Assembly (NCBI GenBank): GCA_036675505.1
Contig: JAKFEW010000118.1
Span: 1 to 38,623 of the forward strand
DNA length: 38,623 bases
Source: JAKFEW01 sp036675505
Lineage (GTDB): Bacteria > Cyanobacteriota > Sericytochromatia > S15B-MN24 > JAQBPE01
Reading direction: 5' to 3'
Under the pieces are notes generated by a model that searched no databases, was not told the origin of the DNA, and worked only from the letters and a program-made list of their open reading frames with translations. Shown piece after piece: positions 28,911 through 37,792 of the stretch; within the stretch, counting starts at the first letter, position 1; each line of letters begins with the position of its first letter. The translations under genes were made by a program, and so were the position numbers.

Positions 28911-29105
28911 GAAAGCGGCCACCGGCGAAGCAGGGGCCCCGCGCGCGCGCGATCAAGTACAAAGAATCCCTTGACGCGGGTGTTACGATCGAATCGTCCC
29001 CCGATGTGAGGTCCCCGACCGCGATGAAGAACTAGACGTACGGCCAACCCCCCGCGCGAGCGCGCGCCGCAGAGCGGCCGCCGCCCAGCGCCTGCGAGGA
29101 TCTGT

Positions 29106-30725
<1,620 letters not shown>

Positions 30726-30750
30726 CGACCGCCAGCCGACCGCCGCGCGA

Positions 30751-31341
30751 TCAGCCGTTGGGCTTCTCGCCCCGGCCCAGCAGGTCCAGCGCCCAGGCGA
30801 CCCGCTTCGCCCGCGTCTCAGGCTTCTTGGCCGTCTCGATGCGGTAGAGGAACTGGTAGCGCTGGGCCCGGGTCAGCCCATCGAAGAACGCGCGGGCCGC
30901 GGGATCCGCCGCCAGGCCGGCCACGAGCTCCGCGGGCTCCGCGATCGTGCTCTGCGGCGCGTAAGCCGCGTCCCAGCGGCCGTCGGCCTGGGCGGCCGCG
31001 ACCTCGCGCAGGCCGGTGGGCATCATCAGCCCCGCTTCCGTGAGCCTCGCGATGTGCTCGCGGTTGCGCTGCGACCAGGGCGAGCGCGGCTTGCGCGGCG
31101 TGAAGCGCTGCAGGAAGCTGTCCGCGGCGTCTTTGTTCTTCTGGCCGTCGATCCAGCCGTAGCAGAGCGCCTCGTCGAGCGCCTCGGCGTAGGTGACCGT
31201 GGGCAGGCCGCTGGCCTTGGCGTAGATGCGCAGCCAGAGGCCCTTGTGGCACGCGTGGTGGGCGTCGAGCCAGGCGCGCCAGGCGGCAGGGGTCTGGAAG
31301 GGGAGCACGGGCTCGTCTTTGAAGGTGTCCATGCCAGGCAT
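30751..31341 (-). CDS. YdeI/OmpD-associated family protein
   Basis: Predicted 196 residues (193 if the second ATG at 31332 is used). The N-terminal half (WRAWLDAHHACHKGLWLRIY, then YAEALDEALCYGWIDGQ) and the RFTPRKPRSPWSQRN motif followed by HIARLTEAGLM are characteristic of the YdeI/bacteriocin-protection family. The C-terminal ALTRAQRYQFLYRIETAK-like segment also fits. Members are small soluble proteins of uncertain role; a link to envelope stress or antimicrobial peptide resistance is reported for some. The first ATG sits inside a 13-bp inverted repeat (31338-31374) with no SD, so 31332 may be the true start. It follows the epimerase on the same strand by 36 bp. Confidence 0.82.
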   Translation of the reverse strand: MPGMDTFKDEPVLPFQTPAAWRAWLDAHHACHKGLWLRIYAKASGLPTVTYAEALDEALCYGWIDGQKNKDAADSFLQRFTPRKPRSPWSQRNREHIARLTEAGLMMPTGLREVAAAQADGRWDAAYAPQSTIAEPAELVAGLAADPAARAFFDGLTRAQRYQFLYRIETAKKPETRAKRVAWALDLLGRGEKPNG

Positions 31342-31374
31342 GATACCCGGCTGAAAGCCGGCCGGGTATCATGC
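31338..31374. promoter_or_regulatory. 13-bp perfect inverted repeat between epimerase and YdeI-like genes
   Basis: GCATGATACCCGG (31338-31350) and CCGGGTATCATGC (31362-31374) are exact complements with an 11-nt loop. The repeat begins 4 nt from the epimerase stop and its far arm contains the first ATG of the YdeI-like gene. In mRNA it could hide that start codon or end epimerase transcription, but no T tract follows. Confidence 0.55.
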
Positions 31375-31377
31375 CGC

Positions 31378-32334
31378 TCACCAGTGCGCGGGGGCCTCGC
31401 GCGCGACCTGCTCGCGGAAGAAGGCGACCGTATCGACCATGCCTTCGGCGAGCGACACGCGCGGGACCCAGCCGAGCTCCTCGCGCACGCGCGCGATGTC
31501 GAGGTAGGAGAGCCTGACGTCGCCCTCGCGCTTGGGGCCGTACTGGGGCTGGATGCCCAGCTCGAGCTGGGCCTCGAGCTCCGCGTAGAGCTCGTTGACC
31601 GACGTCGCGATGCCGGCGCCGATGTTGTAGGCGCGACTGGCGCCGGCCTCGAGCGCGAGCAGGTTGGCCCGCGCGACGTCCGAGACGTGCACGTAGTCCT
31701 TGCGCTGCTCGCCGTCCCAGTGGATCAGCGGGGCCTGTCCGGCCAACAGCCGCTTGGCGAAGATCGCGACCACGCCGGCCTCGCCGTGCGGGTCCTGGCG
31801 CGGGCCGTAGACGTTGCCGTAGCGGAAGACCGTGTAGTCGAGGCCATGCACGTCCTGGAAGAACTTGAGGTAGTGCTCGCCCACCATCTTCGTGATGCCG
31901 TAGGGGCTCATCGGCGCGAGCGGCGCGTCTTCCGGGCTCGGGATGATCGGGCAGTCGCCGTAGACCGTGCCGCCCGAGCTCGCGAAGATCACCTTGCGGG
32001 CGCCGGTGGCCACGGCGGCGTCGAGCACGTGGAGCAGGCCGATCACGTTGCTGGTGGCGTCGTGCACGGGGTCGTCGGTCGAGGCCTTCACGCTCATCTG
32101 GGCGGCGTGGTGGCTGACGACGTCGGGCTTGAAGGCCGCGAACGCCTGGGCGACCGCCGCCTTGTCCGCGACGTCGGCGCAGAAGAAGCTGAGGCGACCC
32201 ATCACGGCGATCAGGTTCGCGAGCTTGCCGGTGCACAGGTTGTCGAGCACGGCCACCTCGTGGCCCGCCGCCAGGTAGTGGTCGACGAGGTGCGAGCCGA
32301 TGAAGCCGGCGCCGCCAGTGACGAGAATCCGCAT
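31378..32334 (-). CDS. NAD-dependent sugar-nucleotide epimerase/dehydratase (UDP-glucose 4-epimerase-like)
   Basis: Predicted 318 residues, extended SDR family. The Rossmann NAD site is MRILVTGGAGFIGSHLVD; the catalytic Ser and Tyr-Lys appear in FASSGGTVYGD and SPYGITKMVGEHY. VFRYGNVYGPRQDP and the dimer-side KDYVHVSDVARANLLALE follow. Family members make UDP-galactose or related sugars for polysaccharide synthesis. GalE is the nearest familiar name, but substrate choice (UDP-Glc, UDP-GlcA, UDP-GlcNAc) cannot be read from motifs. GGAGGT precedes the ATG. It lies at the edge of the exopolysaccharide genes to the right, and likely supplies their sugar donor. Confidence 0.88.
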   Translation of the reverse strand: MRILVTGGAGFIGSHLVDHYLAAGHEVAVLDNLCTGKLANLIAVMGRLSFFCADVADKAAVAQAFAAFKPDVVSHHAAQMSVKASTDDPVHDATSNVIGLLHVLDAAVATGARKVIFASSGGTVYGDCPIIPSPEDAPLAPMSPYGITKMVGEHYLKFFQDVHGLDYTVFRYGNVYGPRQDPHGEAGVVAIFAKRLLAGQAPLIHWDGEQRKDYVHVSDVARANLLALEAGASRAYNIGAGIATSVNELYAELEAQLELGIQPQYGPKREGDVRLSYLDIARVREELGWVPRVSLAEGMVDTVAFFREQVAREAPAHW

Positions 32335-32469
32335 GCCGAAGACCTCCAGTCCGTCTCGTGTGCCTGCCCGGGCCGCCCCCGGCGGCCGCCCACCATGATC
32401 GGCGGACGGCCGAGGGTTTTCCCATGGGCAAGTTGCACGAGAAGGATTGGCCGGTTGGCGCCCCGCGGC

Positions 32470-32988
32470 CTACTGGCAGGCGGGCAGGCTGGTGTTCTGC
32501 ACGAAGTCGCCGGAGGTGAGGAGGCCCTGGAGCGCCGCGGTGCTGGAGGTGCCGACGAAATACTGGAAGGCATCGGCCGACGGGAAGTTGTCCGTGATGA
32601 CGAACCGGTGGATCAGCGTGGTGCCTTCGAAGTCGTAGAGGAAGGTGGTGTTCGCGTTGTAGTTGATGTGGTCGATCTCGTAGCGGACGGTGCCGTTAGG
32701 CGAGCGGATGCTGGCGCTGCCGCGGGCCGGGTAGGCGTTGTTGGCGTCGGGCAGGCCCTGGCCGACCGCGCTCGCACGGACCGAGTACCCGCCGGCGAGC
32801 GTGCCCCGGCCCGTGATCTTGATGGCGCACCCGCGCGCCTGGGCGTCGACGTCCCCCGCGAGCAGCCCGAACGTCGGCGCGCCCGCTCCCGGCTCGGCCG
32901 TGACGGTGCCAGGGGCCGAGCCGGTCGCGCAGCCGGACATGGCCAGGGCGGCCGCCAGGGCCACGCCGTAACGATTCATCCCAATCAT
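32470..32988 (-). CDS. Small lipoprotein of unknown function
   Basis: Predicted 172 residues. ATG 32988 is chosen because AGGAGG lies 8 nt upstream. The signal peptide ends in AMSGC, a lipobox, so the mature protein starts at Cys near residue 20. The body is a compact mixed alpha/beta sequence with glycine-rich ITGRGTLAGGYSVRASAVGQ, then TVRYEIDHINYNANTTFLYD and HRFVITDNFPSADAFQYFVG. No family was recognised. The periodic strands hint at a small beta-sandwich. It lies between the epimerase and the small transporter, on the same strand. A role in polysaccharide anchoring or export is a guess from context only. Confidence 0.75.
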   Translation of the reverse strand: MIGMNRYGVALAAALAMSGCATGSAPGTVTAEPGAGAPTFGLLAGDVDAQARGCAIKITGRGTLAGGYSVRASAVGQGLPDANNAYPARGSASIRSPNGTVRYEIDHINYNANTTFLYDFEGTTLIHRFVITDNFPSADAFQYFVGTSSTAALQGLLTSGDFVQNTSLPACQ

Positions 32989-33137
32989 CGTACATCCCTC
33001 CTCGGCGGCATCGCGCCGCTCCCGCCTATGATAGGAGGACGACGCGACGTGATGAATGCTGAATGGCCCAGCGCTGGTGGCCAAATTGGCCAGGAGTCGC
33101 TGCGCATCCCACGCTCGAGCGACTCGACCCCGCGGAG

Positions 33138-33202
33138 CGGGACCCTCAGCTCCTGGAATCGGAGCCCTCAGCTGCGTAAACGGGGCCCTCAGCTGCGTGA
33201 AA
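33138..33202. repeat. Three tandem 21-22-bp units at the end of the small transporter gene
   Basis: Units at 33138-33159, 33160-33180 and 33181-33202 share CGG-CCCTCAGCT. The third contains the stop codon and last codons of the 33189 gene; the other two are extra copies beyond the stop. They look like slippage duplication of the gene's end. Confidence 0.8.
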
Positions 33203-33560
33203 CGAGAAACACGCCCGTGATGATGAGCAGCACGCCGCCCCAGCGCATCGCGTTCACCTGCTCGCCGAGCACGGTGGCTGCCACCAGCAGGATCAGCACC
33301 TGGTTGAGCGCCAGGATCGGGTAGGCCCACGAGAGCGGCACGCGCGTGAGCACCATGATCCAGGTGACCGCGCCCAGGGCGTAGCAGCCGAGCCCGCCGA
33401 TGATCCAGGGGTTCGTCGCCGCGGCCCAGACCACGGTGGCGGCGCGGCCCGCGTCCTCGACGCCCAGCTGGCCGAGTTGCTTCGCGCCCACCTTGAGCAC
33501 GTATTGCCCGCAGACCGACAGGATGATCGAGGTGAGGATCAGCAGGAACGATTGCAGCAT
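33189..33560 (-). CDS. Small DMT/EamA-type membrane transporter (four TM)
   Basis: Predicted 123 residues from ATG 33560, with GGAG about 6 nt upstream; a TTG seven codons earlier has no SD. Four hydrophobic helices are evident: LQSFLLILTSIILSVCGQYV, WIIGGLGCYALGAVTWIMVL, AYPILALNQVLILLVAATVL and WGGVLLIITGVFLVSR. This is the size and layout of SMR/ArnE-ArnF-like half-transporters of the drug/metabolite superfamily, which work as dimers. Between the polysaccharide genes and 28 bp from them, it may flip a lipid-linked sugar or transport a small molecule; the substrate is unknown. The end of the gene is embedded in three tandem repeats. Confidence 0.8.
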   Translation of the reverse strand: MLQSFLLILTSIILSVCGQYVLKVGAKQLGQLGVEDAGRAATVVWAAATNPWIIGGLGCYALGAVTWIMVLTRVPLSWAYPILALNQVLILLVAATVLGEQVNAMRWGGVLLIITGVFLVSRS

Positions 33561-33602
33561 CGGGGCTCCGGGCAGGATCAAGCAGGAAGCGGGGCGAAGG
33601 GG

Positions 33603-35102
33603 TCAGTAGGCCGGGCGGCGGAAGATCTCGGCGACGGTCTTGAGCATGATGCGCAAGTCGAGCAGGACGGTCCAGTTCTCGACGTACCAGATGTCCGAGC
33701 GGGTGCGCGCCTCGATGCTGACGTCGCCGCGCAGGCCGTTGACCTGGGCCCAGCCGGTCAGGCCGCAGCGCACCAGGTGGCGGTCGTCGTACTTGGGCAC
33801 GCTCGCGCGGAACTGGTCGACGAAGTGCGGGCGCTCGGGCCGCGGGCCGACCAGGCTCATGTCGCCCGTGAGCACGTTCCAGAGCTGCGGCAGCTCATCG
33901 AGGCTGTAGCGCCTGAGCCAGGCGCCGAGGCGCGTGGCGCGATCGTCGCCGCGGCGGGCCCAGACCGGGCCGTCCGGCTCCGCGTCGGGCGGCATGGTGC
34001 GGAACTTGTAGATCGTGAAGGGCCGGCCGTCGCGCCCGAGCCGCGCTTGCGCGAAGAACACCGAGCCCGGCGAGTCGAGCCGGACGGCGAGCGCGAGCAA
34101 GGCGAGCACGGGCGAGGCCGCGAGCAGGCCGAGGCCGGCCAGGCCCACGTCCATCGCGCGCTTCACGGCCCGGTTGCGGCGCTTGCGCAGCGCGACCTCG
34201 CGGATGACCAGCATCGGCATGCCGTCGAGCGTCGTGGTCGCGAGGCGGGCGGTCATGAGCTCGGTGAGGTCCGGCGCGACCTGCACGTCCATGCCCGCGC
34301 GCATGCAGCCGACCGCCTGGATCAGGCCGACCAGCTTGGCGGTGGGCGCGTCGGGCCAGGCCACGATCACGCTGTCGGCCGGGCTGCCTGCGAGCAGGCC
34401 GGGCAGGTCGGCCTGCTCGCCGATCACGGGCACGGGCATGGTGAAGCCGGGTGGGTCGCCCGGCAGGCGCACCGCGCCGCACACGGCGTGGCCGAGCCGC
34501 GGCCGGCCGAGCAGGCGCGAGGCCACCTCGGCAGCCAGCGGGTTGGCGCCCAGGATCAAGGTGGTGCGCGCGCCCCAGCCGTGGGTGATCGCGAGGCCCT
34601 GCAGCGCCCGCAAGAGCAGGTGCCAGCCCGCGAGCGCGACCAGGCTCAGGCCGAAGGCGTAGGCCGCGACGAGGCGCGAGTAGGAGAAGCTGCGGTAGAA
34701 GAACGAGAGCGCGAGCGTGACGCCGGCGCCCGCCGTGAGGCCGGCCGCGAGCAGCGCGAGGTCGTCGAAGCGCGAGGGCTCGCGGCGGCGGTGGTAGAGG
34801 CCGACGCGCGCGAGGCAGGCCGTCCAGACCAGGGCCACCAGGACCGTGGCGTGCAGGTACGGGCCGTATTCGGGCGGCGGAGCCGCGGGGGGCAGGAAGT
34901 TCCAGACGAAGCGCGCGTGGTAGCAGCCGAGGAAGCTGAGCGCGATGATCGCGGCGTCGGAGGCCGCGACGAGGCCGGGGGCGACGGCGAAGTAGGCCTT
35001 GCGCGCCTGGCCGGCCCAGCTGCGCCCCCAGCCTGGCTGGCTGGCTGTGCCGAGGGTCGCTGGGCCGAGCGCGGGGGCGGCCTGGGCCGAGTACTCCGTC
35101 AT
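33603..35102 (-). CDS. Polyprenyl-phosphate sugar phosphotransferase (exopolysaccharide initiation, WcaJ-like)
   Basis: Predicted 499 residues. The N-terminal half has several hydrophobic helices (VAASDAAIIALSFLGCYHA, ATVLVALVWTACLARVGLYH, LLAAGLTAGAGVTLALSFFY) and a Rossmann-like CoA-binding segment (TTLILGANPLAAEVASRLLG). The C-terminal bacterial sugar transferase domain has KRAMDVGLAGLGLLAASPVL, then SVFFAQARLGRDGRPFTIYK with FRTM, then LPQLWNVLTGDMSLVGPRPE and CGLTGWAQVNGLRG. It transfers the first hexose-1-phosphate to undecaprenyl phosphate at the inner membrane. The ATG overlaps the stop of the upstream GT4 gene by 4 bp (ATGA). It is therefore coupled to the glycosyltransferases that extend the chain. 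Confidence 0.94.
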   Translation of the reverse strand: MTEYSAQAAPALGPATLGTASQPGWGRSWAGQARKAYFAVAPGLVAASDAAIIALSFLGCYHARFVWNFLPPAAPPPEYGPYLHATVLVALVWTACLARVGLYHRRREPSRFDDLALLAAGLTAGAGVTLALSFFYRSFSYSRLVAAYAFGLSLVALAGWHLLLRALQGLAITHGWGARTTLILGANPLAAEVASRLLGRPRLGHAVCGAVRLPGDPPGFTMPVPVIGEQADLPGLLAGSPADSVIVAWPDAPTAKLVGLIQAVGCMRAGMDVQVAPDLTELMTARLATTTLDGMPMLVIREVALRKRRNRAVKRAMDVGLAGLGLLAASPVLALLALAVRLDSPGSVFFAQARLGRDGRPFTIYKFRTMPPDAEPDGPVWARRGDDRATRLGAWLRRYSLDELPQLWNVLTGDMSLVGPRPERPHFVDQFRASVPKYDDRHLVRCGLTGWAQVNGLRGDVSIEARTRSDIWYVENWTVLLDLRIMLKTVAEIFRRPAY

Positions 35103-36256
35103 CCCAGGCTCCCCTCGCGCAGGTCCAGGTCCGGCACCTGGAACTGCGTGGTCGGCACGCCCGCGCGGAACTGGGCGTAGAGCGACTCCGCGAGCGTGCG
35201 CATGCGGCGTGCGAAGACGGCCTCGTCGAAGCCCGCGGCGTGCGCGCGCAGCGCCTGCGGGTCGAAGGTCAGCCGGTCGGCGATCGCCATCGCGCGCGCC
35301 AGCGCCTCGGGCGTCTGCTCGGCGAAGAACACGCCCGTCACGCCGTCCACCACCGTCTCGCGCGCGCCGCCCTCGCCGAAGGCCACCACCGGCGTGCCCG
35401 AGGCCATCGCCTCGAGCGGCGTGAGGCCGAAGTCCTCGCGGCCGGGGAAGAGCAGCGCGCGGGCGCGGGCGTACTCGCGCCGCACCTCGAAGTCCGGCAG
35501 GTGGCCGAGGAACTCGACGTTCGGCCCGGCCTCGGCCCGCAGGCGCTTCATGAGCGGGCCCTCGCCGACCACGCGCAGCTTCGCGCCGGCCGCGCGGCAG
35601 GCCTGGATCGCGAGGTCGACGCGCTTGTAGGGCACCAGGCGCGAGACCACCAGGTAGTGGTCGCCGCGCTCGGCCGGGTCGGCCAGGTGGAAGTCCGTGA
35701 GCCGGATCGGCGGCGGCAGCACCGTGGACTGCCGCCGCCAGGTCTTGGCGATGCGCGTCCTGACCAGCTGCGAGTTCGCCACGTAGTGGTCCACGCGGTA
35801 GCTGCTCGCCACGTCCCAGGCCCTGAGGTAAGTGAGCAGCGGCGAGGCCAGCGCGCGCTGCCAGCCGGGCAGCGTGGCCTGGTACTCGTGCGTGAGGTCC
35901 CAGGCGTAGCGCATCGGCGTGTGCACGTAGGAGAGGTGCAGCGCGTCGGCGTCCACGATCACGCCCTTGGCGCAGGCGTGGTGCGAGCTCACGACCAGAT
36001 CGAAGCCGCGCAGGTCGTGCTGCTCGAAGGCCAGCGGCATGAGCGGCAGGAGCGCCTGGTGGTGCGAGGTCGCGCCCGGCAAGCGCTGCAGGAAGCTCGG
36101 GCGGATGTCGAGGCCCTCGAACTCGGCCGAAAGCTGGGCGCCGCCGTAGACGCTCGTGAAGATCGGCGCGCCCGGCCAGATCCGGCTGAGGGCCAGGAGC
36201 ACGCGCTCCGAGCCGCCGAGGGTGGTCAGCCATTCATGGACGAGAGCGACTTTCAA
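35099..36256 (-). CDS. Glycosyltransferase family 4
   Basis: Predicted 385 residues from TTG 36256. This start gives the usual family opening KVALVHEWLTTLGGSERVL and has GGAA about 7 nt upstream; an in-frame TTG at 36271 would add five residues and lacks an SD. The GT-B fold shows SRLVPYKRVDLAIQACRAAG as donor-side entry and the EX7E signature in GREDFGLTPLEAMASGTPVV. The enzyme adds a sugar (often mannose) to a lipid-linked acceptor on the cytoplasmic face. It ends overlapping the sugar transferase start by 4 bp. The donor cannot be named; GDP-mannose or GDP-fucose is plausible given gmd next door. Confidence 0.92.
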   Translation of the reverse strand: MKVALVHEWLTTLGGSERVLLALSRIWPGAPIFTSVYGGAQLSAEFEGLDIRPSFLQRLPGATSHHQALLPLMPLAFEQHDLRGFDLVVSSHHACAKGVIVDADALHLSYVHTPMRYAWDLTHEYQATLPGWQRALASPLLTYLRAWDVASSYRVDHYVANSQLVRTRIAKTWRRQSTVLPPPIRLTDFHLADPAERGDHYLVVSRLVPYKRVDLAIQACRAAGAKLRVVGEGPLMKRLRAEAGPNVEFLGHLPDFEVRREYARARALLFPGREDFGLTPLEAMASGTPVVAFGEGGARETVVDGVTGVFFAEQTPEALARAMAIADRLTFDPQALRAHAAGFDEAVFARRMRTLAESLYAQFRAGVPTTQFQVPDLDLREGSLG

Positions 36257-36321
36257 CGCGGGTTCCGGCAAGACGAGGGGGCAACCATTCTACCACGCGA
36301 CCCTGCCCGCCGCGGGGCGGG

Positions 36322-37428
36322 TTACGACAGCGCCTGGCGGTACACCGCCGCGGTCTCCGCAGCGACCCGCTCCCAGCTCAGCGCCCGCACGCGCGCGGTG
36401 CCTGCCGTGATCAGCCGGGCGCGCAGGGCGTCGTCGTCCAGCGTGGCCTGGAGCGCGGCGGTCCAGGCGGCCGGATCGTCAGGGTCGACCACCAGCGCCG
36501 CGTCACCGACCGCCTCGGCGAGCGCGCCGGCGTTGCTCGAGACCACCGGCACACAGGCCGCCATCGCCTCGAGCGGCGGCAGGCCGAAGCCCTCGTAGCG
36601 CGAGGGGAAGGCGAAGACGCTGGCCTCCTGGTAGAGCGCCACCAGGTCGGCCTCGTCGGCGATCCAGCCGGTCGTGACCACGCGCTCACCGAGGCCGAGC
36701 GCGTTGATCGCCGCCTTCACGTGCGGCGCCTGGGGGTCCTCGCGGCCGGCGAGCACGAGCCGCAGCCCCGGCCGCTCGGCGAGCCCGGCGAAGGCCTGGA
36801 GCAGGGTCTCGAGGTTCTTGTAGCGCTTCCACTGGCCGGTGTAGAGGATGAAGGGGCCCTGGAGCCCGTGGCGCGCCCGCACGGCGGCGCGCCGCTCGGG
36901 CGATTGCGCCACCGCGAAGCGCGGGTCGGCCGCGAGCGGCACCACGGCGATTTTCGTGGGCGCCACGCCGCGCAGCGCGACCAGGTCCCGCTTGGTGGCC
37001 TCCGAGTGGGTGACGATGCGCGTGGCGGCCCGCGGCACGAGCGCCGACATGCCCCGGAAGTAGGCCTCGCCGAGGCGCGAGTTGTGGGTGCGCGGGAAGT
37101 GCAAGGGGATCAGGTCGTGGAGCGTGGCGACCATCGGCACGCGCGGGGCGAGCGGCGCGTTGACGTGGGTGGCGTGGAAGAGGTCGAGGCGCGCGGCGCG
37201 CAGCTCGCCGCGCCAGAAGAGCTGCTCTTGGGCCGAGAAGAGCGGGGCCGGGCAGGGCCTGACGGTCACGCCGCGCCAGGCCGCGTAGGCGTCGCCCAGG
37301 TCCGCGGGCGCTACCCAGGCGACCAGCTCGACCTCGCGCGCGAGGCGCGGGACCAGGTTCGAGATGTACCGGCCGATGCCCGTGTGTCGCCACATGCGGG
37401 CATCGATGCCGATGCGCGGGCCGCTCAC
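36322..37428 (-). CDS. Glycosyltransferase family 4
   Basis: Predicted 368 residues from GTG 37428, whose bases overlap the previous gene's stop (GTGA), so translation is coupled. The start IGIDARMWRHTGIGRYISNL is a familiar GT4 opening (GIGRY acceptor loop). LYTGQWKRYKNLETLLQAF and the EX7E segment RYEGFGLPPLEAMAACVPVV mark the nucleotide-sugar domain. The long frame upstream of GTG 37428 is not coding because it overlaps the small secreted gene in another frame. It likely adds a later sugar in the same polysaccharide. Mannosyltransferase activity is common for this subgroup but unverified. Confidence 0.92.
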   Translation of the reverse strand: MSGPRIGIDARMWRHTGIGRYISNLVPRLAREVELVAWVAPADLGDAYAAWRGVTVRPCPAPLFSAQEQLFWRGELRAARLDLFHATHVNAPLAPRVPMVATLHDLIPLHFPRTHNSRLGEAYFRGMSALVPRAATRIVTHSEATKRDLVALRGVAPTKIAVVPLAADPRFAVAQSPERRAAVRARHGLQGPFILYTGQWKRYKNLETLLQAFAGLAERPGLRLVLAGREDPQAPHVKAAINALGLGERVVTTGWIADEADLVALYQEASVFAFPSRYEGFGLPPLEAMAACVPVVSSNAGALAEAVGDAALVVDPDDPAAWTAALQATLDDDALRARLITAGTARVRALSWERVAAETAAVYRQALS

Positions 37429-37742
37429 CGGCCGGCCGCGGCCGGGTTCGCCTGAATCGATTCGACCTCGGGGAGCTTGCGGGCCGTGGCGAGTGATTTT
37501 GCGGGCAGCGTGCCCTCGTACACCGCGATGCACGCGCGGCGGCCGTTCGGCAGCGCGGTCATCACGCGCAGCTCGTTGCGTTGCACCCAGCCGAGCGCCT
37601 GGAGCTTGCGCCAGGCCGCGTCCGTCTCGTGGCGCAGGCGCAGCGAGACCGCGACCTCGCCCGGCCGCGGGGTGGGCGAGGCGGCGGCGGGCAGGCCTGT
37701 GAGGAGCTGGGCTGCGATCAGCAGGTGGACGAAGGCGCACAT
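37425..37742 (-). CDS. Small secreted protein of unknown function
   Basis: Predicted 105 residues. A signal peptide (FVHLLIAAQLLTGLPAAAS) is followed by about 80 residues with one compact pattern: VAVSLRLRHETDAAWRKLQA, LGWVQRNELRVMTALPNGRR and the C-terminal LPEVESIQANPAAAGR. This layout (short domain before a mature end, SIQAN) resembles inhibitor_I9-like propeptide folds of subtilases; the resemblance is weak. The stop overlaps the GT4 GTG start by 4 bp, so it is in the operon. No SD is clear upstream. Possibly a periplasmic accessory factor of the polysaccharide machinery. Confidence 0.65.
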   Translation of the reverse strand: MCAFVHLLIAAQLLTGLPAAASPTPRPGEVAVSLRLRHETDAAWRKLQALGWVQRNELRVMTALPNGRRACIAVYEGTLPAKSLATARKLPEVESIQANPAAAGR

Positions 37743-37792
37743 ATCGTCATCGTACCCCGGCAGGGGGATGGGGGCGTCGCGTGTGGCCTGGC

